Below, in pieces: positions 1-6,431 of a DNA stretch of 6,475 bases. Within the stretch, counting starts at the first letter, position 1. Every line of letters begins with the position of its first letter. Made by a program: the position numbers and the translations under genes. The notes beneath the pieces were generated by a model. The model had not been told where the DNA came from, ran no database searches, and was given only the letters and a program-made list of their open reading frames with translations. The stretch is from CAZSTA01 sp964609495 [NCBI: uncultured bacterium] (GTDB lineage Bacteria; CAZSTA01), in contig CAZSTA010000202.1 in assembly GCA_964609495.1 (NCBI GenBank), positions 1 to 6,475 of the forward strand, read 5' to 3'.

Positions 1-387
1 GATCAGGCGCTTTATCAACTCGACCATCTCATTTATATGCTCGGTAGCTCTAGGATATAACTCCGCTCGCTCTATGTTAAGGGTATCAATATCCTCAAAA
101 AAGGCATTGATATAAGTCTCGGTATATTCATTGATAGGTATTCCCTTCTCCCTCGCTCCCTTGATAGTCTTATCATCAATATCGGTGAGGTTCATCACCT
201 GTGTAATTTGATAGCCCTTGTATTTGAGATATCGCCTGAGTATATCTTCAAACATATAAGCTCGGAAGTTTCCGATATGGGCATAATCATAAACCGTAGG
301 TCCGCAAGTATACATCTTAACCTTGCCTTCCTCTAAAGGCGCGAATTTCTCCTTCTCTCTAGTCATCGTATTGTAGAAATACAGCAT
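1..387 (-). CDS. cysS: Cysteinyl-tRNA synthetase, N-terminal part (runs off left edge)
   Basis: Class I aminoacyl-tRNA synthetase that charges tRNA-Cys with cysteine in the cytoplasm. I translated this stretch by hand: it is open for 129 codons from an ATG at 385-387 to the window edge, so it is about a quarter of a family member of roughly 460-500 residues. The family signature is clear: the zinc-ligand cysteine Cys28 in the CGPTVYDYAHIGN block, the HIGN form of the class I HIGH motif at residues 37-40, and the NLTDIDDKTI block at residues 66-75. The start is set by the AGGGGG site 7 bases upstream and by the match of MLYFYNTMTREKEKF to the usual family N-terminus. It begins 13 bases after the flavoprotein stop, so it is probably cotranscribed and translationally coupled. 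The KMSKS motif and the anticodon-binding domain lie outside the window. It is unbroken as far as seen. Confidence 0.96.
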   Translation of the reverse strand, partial: MLYFYNTMTREKEKFAPLEEGKVKMYTCGPTVYDYAHIGNFRAYMFEDILRRYLKYKGYQITQVMNLTDIDDKTIKGAREKGIPINEYTETYINAFFEDIDTLNIERAELYPRATEHINEMVELIKRLI

Positions 388-394
388 AACCTTT

Positions 395-402
395 CCCCCT
401 CT
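395..402 (-). promoter_or_regulatory. Ribosome binding site of cysS overlapping the upstream stop codon
   Basis: The minus strand reads TAGAGGGGGAAAGGTTATG. The AGGGGG core at 395-400 is 7 bases from the ATG, and the preceding AG belongs to the flavoprotein TAG stop at 401-403. Overlap of stop and ribosome binding site suggests translational coupling. Confidence 0.75.
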
Positions 403-2245
403 AAGTTAATTTTACCGGTTCTCTAGCCTCCAACTCCATCTTTCCTTCTTCCTTCTTTATAACTATATATCTCCTCCAATTCTCATCATCCCTCCTCAGA
501 GGGATATTATCCCTATCACTAGCGAACATAAGATGCGCCCCTCGACTCTCATTGCGCATCTTAGCTGCTCTCATTATCATCTTTCCCACCTCGAGGAGAT
601 TGATCGTCTCCAGAGCATAATTTAAACCTTTATCATCAACGCTCAAGCCTTTTGTCTTCAGATGCTCAAGGGCTTCTAACCCCTCGGCTAATCCCTCTTG
701 AGTCCTAACTATACTTGCCGTGCGATAGAGTATCTCCCGAAGCTTTTCTCTAACTTCGGTAGCTTCCTCTCCCTCACTCGCCTCCAAAAGAGATTTAACT
801 CTGTTATATATCATCTCTATCTGCTCTTGAGGAAGAGGTTCGAACTCCTTTAAGCTCTTCGCCTCTAAGGCTGATTCTCGTCCGGCTATCTTGCCAAAGA
901 CTTGACAATCCAGGAGAGAATTACCTCCGGGGCGATTAGCTCCATGCTGGCCTCCCGCGCATTCTCCAGCCGCATATAATCCCCTCAGAGTGGTATTGGC
1001 TCGTTCTCTGATCTTCACTCCCCCCAGGAAATGTTGAATAGCAGGAACAACCTCTAAATTTCCGATTATTGAGAGATCTATACCTCTTCCTTTAAGCCAT
1101 TCCACTAAAGTGGGATTTATCTCCATCAGTCTGAATAAGGGATTTCGCTCCCTAAACTCGAGCCCGATCTCCAATACTATCTCCTCCATATATCTCTTAT
1201 AAAGATCATCATCGAGAAGCCCAAGGCGAAAACCTCTCGGATTATCGCTATAGTCGAAATAGACCCTCCTGCCAGCCATTATCTCCTTATAAATAGCGAT
1301 GTCTATAGTTTTAGTTGGCTGTTCATAAGAGACTGGCCAGCTCGACCCTTTGGCAAAGATGAGATTGAATATCTCTACTCGACTCACATCAGGAGGGAGA
1401 TAATCCCTCAAAAATTCCCTTCCCTCATCGTTGAGGATACGGGGGACAGCCCTAAGCATACTTCCCGAACAGGCAAGCTCGGTCTCAAGGGAGGATAATC
1501 CGATCTGGATAAGCTCCATATTCACTAATTCCGCTCCAGCGCGGTAAGCCATCGCATAGCCGTCTCCAGTCATCCCTTGAGGAAAGACGTTGAATTTATA
1601 TGCCCCTCCTGCTCCACCGGTAGCTAGGATGACAGCCTTAGCTCGAAATAGAGCGATATTATCATCGAGCCACTTCTCATTATCGACCTCTCTTAATCCC
1701 CAAGCCCCGATCACTCTATCCCCTGAGGTTATAAGATCGACGATCATAAAGTTATCAACTATCTCTATTCTATCATATCTCATAACAACTTCTTCAATAA
1801 GTGCTATTTCTATATCACTAGCAGTATAAGGTCCAGTATAACAAGCTCTAGCATAATCAGAACCATCGGTGCGAAATTGATCAGCTTTTCCCTCTTCAGA
1901 TTTCGCAAAGGGAACACCGAGCTTATCAAGATATTCAAAGGCTTCACCAGAATTTCGGGCTAATATCTGAGCTAGATCCTCATCGGATACATAGCCTCCA
2001 AGACGATAGATATCATCGGAATGATATCTCCAATTATCCTCTCCGCCAGGTTCAGTATAGGGAAGAGTAGTATGGAAAGCCATTCTATCAGAGCAGGCTA
2101 GGGCTGTGACTCCGCTCCTGCCTAATCCTCCCTTCGTTACTATTATAACCTTGAGCTGATCGTCAGTATCAACCACTTCTAAAGCGGAGCGAAGGGCTGC
2201 TCCTCCGCCACCTATTATTAATACATCACAATAATATCTATTCAA
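401..2245 (-). CDS. FAD-dependent oxidoreductase, fumarate reductase/succinate dehydrogenase flavoprotein-like
   Basis: A 614-residue flavoprotein of the SdhA/FrdA/L-aspartate oxidase superfamily. Seen: an N-terminal dinucleotide-binding motif (VLIIGGGGAALRSALE, residues 8-23), the FAD-domain block TGDGYAMAYRAG (226-237), the block around His405 (HFLGGV), HGANRPGGNSLLD (434-446, with Arg438), and a C-terminal SdhA-type helical domain from about 480 with ESRGAH (566-571) and RRDDENW (584-590). His405 and Arg438 align by eye with E. coli SdhA His354 and Arg399. Odd points: the histidine that binds FAD covalently in SdhA is replaced (LGRSG, residues 41-45), and the HPT motif after MEMWQF is IGLSS (248-252), so the cofactor is probably non-covalent and the substrate uncertain. 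No iron-sulfur or membrane subunit is adjacent, and no signal peptide or transmembrane segment is evident. The start is TTG, supported by GAGGT 7 bases upstream. It lies 10 bases after the ACT gene and 13 before cysS. Its AT-rich codon use, like that of cysS, differs from the hydrolase genes upstream. The superfamily is certain; the reaction is not. Confidence 0.9.
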   Translation of the reverse strand: MNRYYCDVLIIGGGGAALRSALEVVDTDDQLKVIIVTKGGLGRSGVTALACSDRMAFHTTLPYTEPGGEDNWRYHSDDIYRLGGYVSDEDLAQILARNSGEAFEYLDKLGVPFAKSEEGKADQFRTDGSDYARACYTGPYTASDIEIALIEEVVMRYDRIEIVDNFMIVDLITSGDRVIGAWGLREVDNEKWLDDNIALFRAKAVILATGGAGGAYKFNVFPQGMTGDGYAMAYRAGAELVNMELIQIGLSSLETELACSGSMLRAVPRILNDEGREFLRDYLPPDVSRVEIFNLIFAKGSSWPVSYEQPTKTIDIAIYKEIMAGRRVYFDYSDNPRGFRLGLLDDDLYKRYMEEIVLEIGLEFRERNPLFRLMEINPTLVEWLKGRGIDLSIIGNLEVVPAIQHFLGGVKIRERANTTLRGLYAAGECAGGQHGANRPGGNSLLDCQVFGKIAGRESALEAKSLKEFEPLPQEQIEMIYNRVKSLLEASEGEEATEVREKLREILYRTASIVRTQEGLAEGLEALEHLKTKGLSVDDKGLNYALETINLLEVGKMIMRAAKMRNESRGAHLMFASDRDNIPLRRDDENWRRYIVIKKEEGKMELEAREPVKLT

Positions 2246-2252
2246 TTCGATG

Positions 2253-2257
2253 ACCTC
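2253..2257 (-). promoter_or_regulatory. Ribosome binding site fixing the TTG start of the flavoprotein
   Basis: The minus strand reads TTATGAGGTCATCGAATTGA, which continues ATAG. GAGGT lies 7 bases before the TTG and overlaps the TGA stop of the ACT gene (2256-2258). The nearby ATG at 2257-2259 meets a stop after five codons, so it cannot be the start. The TTG frame immediately gives the expected N-terminal FAD-binding strand. Confidence 0.75.
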
Positions 2258-2651
2258 ATAAATGACCCAGAATTTGATGACCCTCTTGAGACAAAACCAG
2301 GATTGCTCTTTTCACATCCTTCTCTTTAACCAGCAAGTAGTCGGTATCGTAGCTTGATACCGCAAATATACTGATACTCGCACGCGCCAACGGCATAGCA
2401 AGTGAGGCGAGGATCCCAGTCAAAGTGAAATCTAAGGGACCTTCGACCTTTAGACATCGCCATCCCTTATCACACTCCATCCCTTCTGGAACGTTAGTTT
2501 GAGGACACACAACCGAAAGTTCATCAGGAGTTCGTGTAATTGAGAAAAAGCTACCGGTGAGTGCCCAATCAGGAATCCGAGCATCCTTATCCAGTCTGCA
2601 AATCGCGAATTTATCCTGCAAAATTGAAAGTGTGAGTTTTAAATCAGTCAT
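2256..2651 (-). CDS. Stand-alone ACT-domain protein (COG3603/CASTOR-like ACT_7 type)
   Basis: A 131-residue soluble protein resembling the small ACT-domain family in which an N-terminal half is followed by an ACT domain of the kind found in aspartate kinases and CASTOR proteins. Visible support: a family-like N-terminal stretch with DKFAICRLD and WALTG (residues 13-33), then WRCLKVEGPLDFTLTGILAS (64-83), SISIFAVSSYDTDYLLV (92-108) and the final helix KDVKRAILVLSQEGH. The SSYDTDYLLV segment is the most diagnostic. ACT domains usually bind amino acids or other small effectors; this one carries no enzyme domain, so a sensing or binding role is inferred and the ligand is unknown. The ATG is only two bases after GAGG, and its upstream gap is 6 bases from the acylase stop, which points to translational coupling. 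The flavoprotein follows after 10 bases. One 60-base sample counted by hand is 47% GC, between the two flanking groups of genes. Confidence 0.85.
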   Translation of the reverse strand: MTDLKLTLSILQDKFAICRLDKDARIPDWALTGSFFSITRTPDELSVVCPQTNVPEGMECDKGWRCLKVEGPLDFTLTGILASLAMPLARASISIFAVSSYDTDYLLVKEKDVKRAILVLSQEGHQILGHL

Positions 2652-2653
2652 AT

Positions 2654-2659
2654 CCTCTC
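2654..2659 (-). promoter_or_regulatory. Closely spaced ribosome binding site of the ACT gene, inside the acylase stop
   Basis: The minus strand reads TGAGAGGATATG: the acylase stop TGA (2658-2660) runs straight into GAGG, which is only two bases from the ATG at 2649-2651. That spacing is unusually short, so initiation may depend on ribosomes terminating on the acylase gene. No better start lies nearby, and the N-terminus fits the family. Confidence 0.5.
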
Positions 2660-4754
2660 AGAATATCTTGCGCCAAGCCAGATGGTCCTCGATTTCCTTG
2701 CGCGTCCGCCAGGCTAGTCGCAACTCCTTGCGAGCGAACAGCTCCAGTTGGTCGGAGAAGTGAGGACTTCCTGGCTGAGACGCATTGCCGTAGGCAGTGA
2801 GCACCATAGCCCTTACTGGGTCAGAGAACTCAACCACGGCAATGAAGGAATCACCTCCTATAGCTTGAAAGCAATCAGACGCTTCCTCGAAGCCGATTGC
2901 CCGGAAGATGCCCAGGGGATCAGAGCCACCGCTGGCGGGTAGATCTATCTCGCCGCGATGCAGTCGGTGAATCTCACCCCAAGCCACGTCCAGAGTCCCA
3001 TAGTCAGCCTCAACCTCGGCCGCCGCGGCTTCAAGAGCCGCAACCGCGATGGCTGGATCAGATAGACCACTGGGCGCGGTAAGAGGAGAATCCTCACTCC
3101 AGGGGGTAGCAAATATGTCCCAGGGGTTATAAATGGAAAATGTGCCCCAGGGGTTAATCTCTTCTGATGTTCTCTTCCGTTTGGAATCTTCCCAGCGGTA
3201 TATCATCTCGTTGATAAAAGCTTCAAAGAGCACCGCGCCACAGCTATCCGCATCGACATTGCGATCCCAGGCGGAAAGCACCTCGGCAGATCGATGGGCT
3301 ATCTCGCCGCCATGATGTCGCGCGGCGGTTATCAAGTCATCGAGAAGATGGTCAGCTATCTCCATACGTGTCGAGTGTTTGTATTCGACTAGTTTCTCGA
3401 AGGAAATACGTTTGTCCTCAATAAGCATTTTTGCCGAGCGCTGTGCCCGAAAGTGCATGAAACGTGGCGCCATATAGGGCGGGAAATCGTCCGGAGAAAG
3501 CACAGAGGGAAAGGTCGTCGTCCAAGGTGGATCGTTCGCATTCTGTAACCAGCCGCTCGGTGGATCGATCACGCGTGGCAACTCCTCGTAGGCGTGGGTT
3601 TTGGTCCACAGCGTGGCAGACGTGTCACCCGGAACGATGTCCCACCAGTCCCACTCGCCTTTGGGTCTGACCGGGGTTCGACCGCCGAAGAGATGCATAA
3701 TGTGTCCGTCGCGATCAGCGTATATCACTGTGAATATCGGGATTTGCAAGCGCTTTAGCGCAGCCTCGAACTCGGTCAGGTTTGTCGCCCGTGCCATATC
3801 CCACCACTGCTCCAACATGCCAGGCTGGTCAAGACCAGCGATCCGCAGAGCGATCATCTTATCATCTTTTTCCGCAACTACAGGTCCATGGATCGATCGT
3901 CGCACTATGAGTTGCTCCTCGCGCAGGGTGCCGTCATCCTGCTTCACCTTCAAGGTATGTTCCTCTGTCTCAAAGGCTCGGACCTCGCCGTCCCAGCGAT
4001 AGCCGCCGTCAGCCAGAGTGAGTTCGTAGGCATCCCACCCCTTGATTGTGTTCACTGTGTGAGTCCAGCCCAGGTAGTCGTTGAACACAACGCCCAGGCC
4101 GGCGAAGCCGACGAGGGTTGCCCCATAAGCATTGACCTCTGGAGCGGTAAGCTGAGCCTCATAGAAGAGGAATAGATCCGACCAAGGGAGGTGTGGGTTC
4201 GCAAGGAGCATCGCCTTCCCACCGGCGGAACGTGCTGGCGCGATAGCCCAGCCGTTAGAGCCTGCCGAGCGCCAGGCATCATTTATATTCGCAACCCTCC
4301 GCGCATCAACTACAAAGGTGAAATGGATTACGCGCTGAGTATGGGCAAGCACGTCCACGGCATCAACTGGCAGAATAACCTTGACCTCGTCATCGATCTG
4401 ATCGGGATGCTCCCGAACATAGGCATTTATCCCATCAGCGAAGGCCTTGAGATAGCTACGAAAGGTCGGGCTCTGCGCCTCATACCACTTGCGGGCGCGA
4501 GCGGGGATCCCCATAGTCCGCACCCACCGATCCGATTCCAGATACTCCTCTCCCCAGTATTCGCCTGCTCGTCCCCGCGCTTGACCGTAGAGACGCAAGA
4601 TCAGATCACCGTGACTCTGCATCTGCGCCCAGCCAAAGGCGTGAAAGAGGCTCTCGATGTCCTTCGCAAAGATATGTGGCACGCCCCAGGTATCCCAGAG
4701 GATCTCGGTGCGCTCCGTCTCAGTAGGTTGGTGTAAATTCGAATCTTCTGACAT
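2658..4754 (-). CDS. Penicillin acylase family Ntn hydrolase (amide-bond acylase)
   Basis: A 698-residue protein of the penicillin amidase/acyl-homoserine-lactone acylase family (PF01804), which hydrolyses amide bonds after self-cleavage into alpha and beta chains. Seen, numbered from the chosen ATG: an alpha-chain N-terminus with ILWDTWGVPHIFA and FGWAQMQSHGDL; AGSNGWAIAP, where Ser166 follows Gly165 and is the predicted N-terminal nucleophile of the beta chain; FNDYLGWTHTVN (from 225); the HGPV block (289-292); LQNANDPPW (403-411), which should hold the oxyanion-hole asparagine; and a typical C-terminus YGNASQPGSPHFSDQ. The frame can be extended 23 codons to a TTG at 4821-4823, adding a hydrophobic stretch (LRLVVMCCFIISLL). 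That start overlaps the Nudix gene and lacks a ribosome binding site, whereas the ATG at 4752-4754 has AAGGGAG 8 bases upstream. With this start no signal peptide remains, so the enzyme would be cytoplasmic, unlike many relatives. Substrate unknown: N-acyl amino acids, peptides or lactones are all possible. It lies 47 bases after Nudix and 6 before ACT. Confidence 0.93.
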   Translation of the reverse strand: MSEDSNLHQPTETERTEILWDTWGVPHIFAKDIESLFHAFGWAQMQSHGDLILRLYGQARGRAGEYWGEEYLESDRWVRTMGIPARARKWYEAQSPTFRSYLKAFADGINAYVREHPDQIDDEVKVILPVDAVDVLAHTQRVIHFTFVVDARRVANINDAWRSAGSNGWAIAPARSAGGKAMLLANPHLPWSDLFLFYEAQLTAPEVNAYGATLVGFAGLGVVFNDYLGWTHTVNTIKGWDAYELTLADGGYRWDGEVRAFETEEHTLKVKQDDGTLREEQLIVRRSIHGPVVAEKDDKMIALRIAGLDQPGMLEQWWDMARATNLTEFEAALKRLQIPIFTVIYADRDGHIMHLFGGRTPVRPKGEWDWWDIVPGDTSATLWTKTHAYEELPRVIDPPSGWLQNANDPPWTTTFPSVLSPDDFPPYMAPRFMHFRAQRSAKMLIEDKRISFEKLVEYKHSTRMEIADHLLDDLITAARHHGGEIAHRSAEVLSAWDRNVDADSCGAVLFEAFINEMIYRWEDSKRKRTSEEINPWGTFSIYNPWDIFATPWSEDSPLTAPSGLSDPAIAVAALEAAAAEVEADYGTLDVAWGEIHRLHRGEIDLPASGGSDPLGIFRAIGFEEASDCFQAIGGDSFIAVVEFSDPVRAMVLTAYGNASQPGSPHFSDQLELFARKELRLAWRTRKEIEDHLAWRKIF

Positions 4755-4762
4755 ATTCCATA

Positions 4763-4769
4763 CTCCCTT
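4763..4769 (-). promoter_or_regulatory. Ribosome binding site deciding the acylase start
   Basis: AAGGGAG on the minus strand lies 8 bases upstream of the ATG at 4752-4754. The in-frame alternatives, TTG at 4821-4823 and ATG at 4794-4796, have no purine-rich site at a suitable distance. This favours the 698-residue form over the 721-residue form. Confidence 0.7.
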
Positions 4770-4801
4770 CAATAGAGATATTATGAAGCAACACATTACA
4801 A

Positions 4802-5419
4802 CTAATCGAAGTCCGTCAACCAATCTGGATGACGATAATGCTCAAAGAGTCGGGCTACTTGAGCAGGTGTAACCCGAGAGATAGATAGTTCGGGAAGCTC
4901 ATCCTCGGGGAAGAATGCCACGTCATCCGTCTCCAAACTCCGCGATGGGGATCCGCCTATAAGCTCGCATTGAAAGAAAAGTTTGTAGATATAAAACGGA
5001 TGAGGCGTATGCGCATGTCTGCTCCTGTCATAGAGGGCTAGCAGTTTGACCGCTCGGGTGCGGTAACCAGACTCTTCATACACTTCTCGAACTACAGCCT
5101 CGCTGGGAGATTCGTTGACATCGGCCCATCCGCCCGGCAACGTCCAGAGGCCATCTTCTTTTTCCTTGACCAATAAGATGGTATCGCCACGAAACACTGC
5201 TCCTCGCACGTCAACTTTGGGAGTCGCGTAGCCTACCTCACTGGCGAAGAGATCACGGACGTAGTTCAGCTCCACATCGGAATGAGCGACCATAATCTCA
5301 GTGGCAATATCGCGCACTGACTCGTATCGCTCAATGTCAAAAGGATTTTGGGTGTAGGTAAGACCGTTTTGGGCAATCGCTTGTAACTTTTTTGCCCATT
5401 TAAGCCACTTAGGATCCAT
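4802..5419 (-). CDS. Nudix hydrolase with N-terminal Nudix_hydro_N domain
   Basis: A 205-residue enzyme of the Nudix superfamily, which splits diphosphate bonds in nucleoside diphosphate derivatives. The Nudix box is complete: Gly97, Glu103 after five residues, then Arg111-Glu112, Glu115-Glu116 and Gly118-Tyr119, exactly fitting GX5EX7REUXEEXGU. It is preceded by the usual strand DGLWTLPGGW. The first 60 or so residues (KWAKKLQAIAQNGLTYTQ, then YERY-like helices) match the helical N-terminal domain seen in a subgroup annotated as ADP-ribose pyrophosphatase-like or CDP-choline pyrophosphatase-like proteins. The substrate cannot be decided from sequence. The start ATG at 5417-5419 has a strong AGGAGGG site at 5424-5430. 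No signal peptide or membrane segment is evident, so it is cytoplasmic. It follows the D-aminopeptidase by 90 bases, and the acylase start follows its stop by 47 bases. Composition matches the two hydrolase neighbours. Confidence 0.95.
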   Translation of the reverse strand: MDPKWLKWAKKLQAIAQNGLTYTQNPFDIERYESVRDIATEIMVAHSDVELNYVRDLFASEVGYATPKVDVRGAVFRGDTILLVKEKEDGLWTLPGGWADVNESPSEAVVREVYEESGYRTRAVKLLALYDRSRHAHTPHPFYIYKLFFQCELIGGSPSRSLETDDVAFFPEDELPELSISRVTPAQVARLFEHYRHPDWLTDFD

Positions 5420-5442
5420 AAATCCCTCCTAATCGGATAACA

Positions 5443-5458
5443 TTTAGGTATATCTAAA
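5443..5458. promoter_or_regulatory. Near-palindrome upstream of the Nudix gene (possible operator)
   Basis: TTTAGGTATATCTAAA is a 16-base imperfect palindrome: TTTAG and CTAAA arms around GTATAT. It lies in the 90-base gap, 12 bases upstream of the Nudix ribosome binding site. It is too AT-rich and has no U-tract to serve as an intrinsic terminator. It could be a regulator site or chance. Confidence 0.25.
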
Positions 5459-5509
5459 GTCCTGCTATTATGTTCTCTCACAAAAAGTGCCCTTGTTTCT
5501 CTTCCTAGA

Positions 5510-6316
5510 CTATCTCACCACAGGTGCCAGAAAATGCAGAGCATTAAACCGTTCAAAAGCCTTGAGAAAATCCTCGGCTTCCAAGCTGATGGTCCTTCCA
5601 TCAACACGTGTCACAAAGTCTAAGTATTCGAGCGCATCCGCGTATGATGGATCAATGAACACAACCTGAACTGTAACAGGGCTATTAAAAACGAAGGGCT
5701 TGAAATCTGAGGCGCGCTTTACTGCCTCAGTAGCCGCCTTCTCGATCATCTCACGGGCTCTCTTCACCGGCACACAGCGAGCGGAAGAACGGCTCACTCC
5801 CTCCTTTACCGCCACAGTTTCGATCTCACCTAAAAGCGATCGAGCCTCTTCGCATGCCGCCCGGTCGCCGGCGACAAGGCCGACTGGCACTCCGTAGAAT
5901 CCACACAGGGCAGCATCGGTGCCAATCTCTCCCACCTCGATGCCATTGAAAGAGAGGGAGAAGATATTCCCAGCAAAGGTGTGCGCCATAACGCCGTGTA
6001 GGGTCCCAGCTTTGGAATGATAACCCACAAACATCGCAAGATCGAACGAATCGTCAATGCCACCCATATGATTCATTGGTTTCGGTTGACCAGAAAGATA
6101 GCTTACCCTGGAGTCAAGTTGCCCAGGTAACAGATTGCGCATATTGCCATGACTTTCTCCGGCAAACACCTCGGTCGCACCTCCGGCAAACGCGCCCCGT
6201 GCGGCCGCGTTTACTTCCTCGGTCATCAATCGCCGTTCGAGTTCTCGTTGAGAATCATCCCACTGGACGAGTCCTGCGATTCCTTCCATATCAACTGCTA
6301 CAAACACTTTCATCAT
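5510..6316 (-). CDS. dppA: M55 family zinc D-aminopeptidase (DppA-like)
   Basis: A 268-residue M55 metallopeptidase, close in length to Bacillus subtilis DppA, a zinc enzyme that removes N-terminal D-amino acids and prefers D-Ala-containing peptides. Seen: AVDMEGIAG with Asp9 and Glu11, GESHGNMRN with His56, GYH with His100, MAHTF with His112 and VGEIGTDAA with Glu130. By alignment from memory these correspond to DppA Asp8, Glu10, His60, His104, His115 and Glu133, covering the zinc ligands and the catalytic histidine. The DSH of DppA is ESH here (Glu54). No signal peptide is visible, so it is cytoplasmic. Two consecutive ATGs exist: AAGGAGG (6321-6327) is 4 bases from the first and 7 from the second (6311-6313), so the true start may be one codon later, which also matches the DppA N-terminus better. 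No oligopeptide transporter genes, which accompany dppA in Bacillus, are present. It is the first gene of the visible string, with the Nudix gene after a 90-base gap. Confidence 0.95.
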   Translation of the reverse strand: MMKVFVAVDMEGIAGLVQWDDSQRELERRLMTEEVNAAARGAFAGGATEVFAGESHGNMRNLLPGQLDSRVSYLSGQPKPMNHMGGIDDSFDLAMFVGYHSKAGTLHGVMAHTFAGNIFSLSFNGIEVGEIGTDAALCGFYGVPVGLVAGDRAACEEARSLLGEIETVAVKEGVSRSSARCVPVKRAREMIEKAATEAVKRASDFKPFVFNSPVTVQVVFIDPSYADALEYLDFVTRVDGRTISLEAEDFLKAFERFNALHFLAPVVR

Positions 6317-6320
6317 TCGT

Positions 6321-6327
6321 CCTCCTT
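6321..6327 (-). promoter_or_regulatory. Strong ribosome binding site of the D-aminopeptidase gene
   Basis: AAGGAGG on the minus strand precedes a double ATG. The spacing is 4 bases to the first ATG and 7 to the second, so the second (6311-6313) is the better-placed start. Confidence 0.75.
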
Positions 6328-6395
6328 CATCTAATTTCTGATAACTTAAGTAGCTTCAAAAAAGTTTTGGGCTGTTTTGTCTGATAGGTCTTGAA

Positions 6396-6431
6396 CTCAC
6401 CTTAAATCACCTTCCCCTAACCCCTCCCGTC
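6396..6431. repeat. C-rich, repeat-like intergenic tract
   Basis: The plus strand has TCACCTT twice, ten bases apart (6397 and 6407), followed by runs CCCC, CCCC and CCC at 6414-6428. The style resembles the dispersed tracts of the form CACCCTAACCCCTCCC common between genes in many bacterial genomes. Only one copy is in the window, so its repeat status is inferred from resemblance. Confidence 0.35.

Noticed and set aside
3601-4002. Plus-strand open frame of 133 codons opposite the acylase
   Set aside because: Serine- and arginine-rich composition typical of an antisense shadow, with no recognisable domain.
4191-4736. Plus-strand open frame of 181 codons opposite the acylase
   Set aside because: It lies wholly antisense to the strongly supported acylase gene, has no family-like motifs, and long antisense frames are expected opposite GC-rich coding sequence.
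4755-4860. Possible promoter before the acylase (TTGACG with TGTAAT or CATAAT downstream, minus strand)
   Set aside because: The spacings are about 13 and 28 bases, far from the usual 16-18.
5420-5509. Possible terminator after the D-aminopeptidase (CACTTTTTGTG on the minus strand)
   Set aside because: The stem is only three or four base pairs and is not followed by a U-tract, so termination is not supported.
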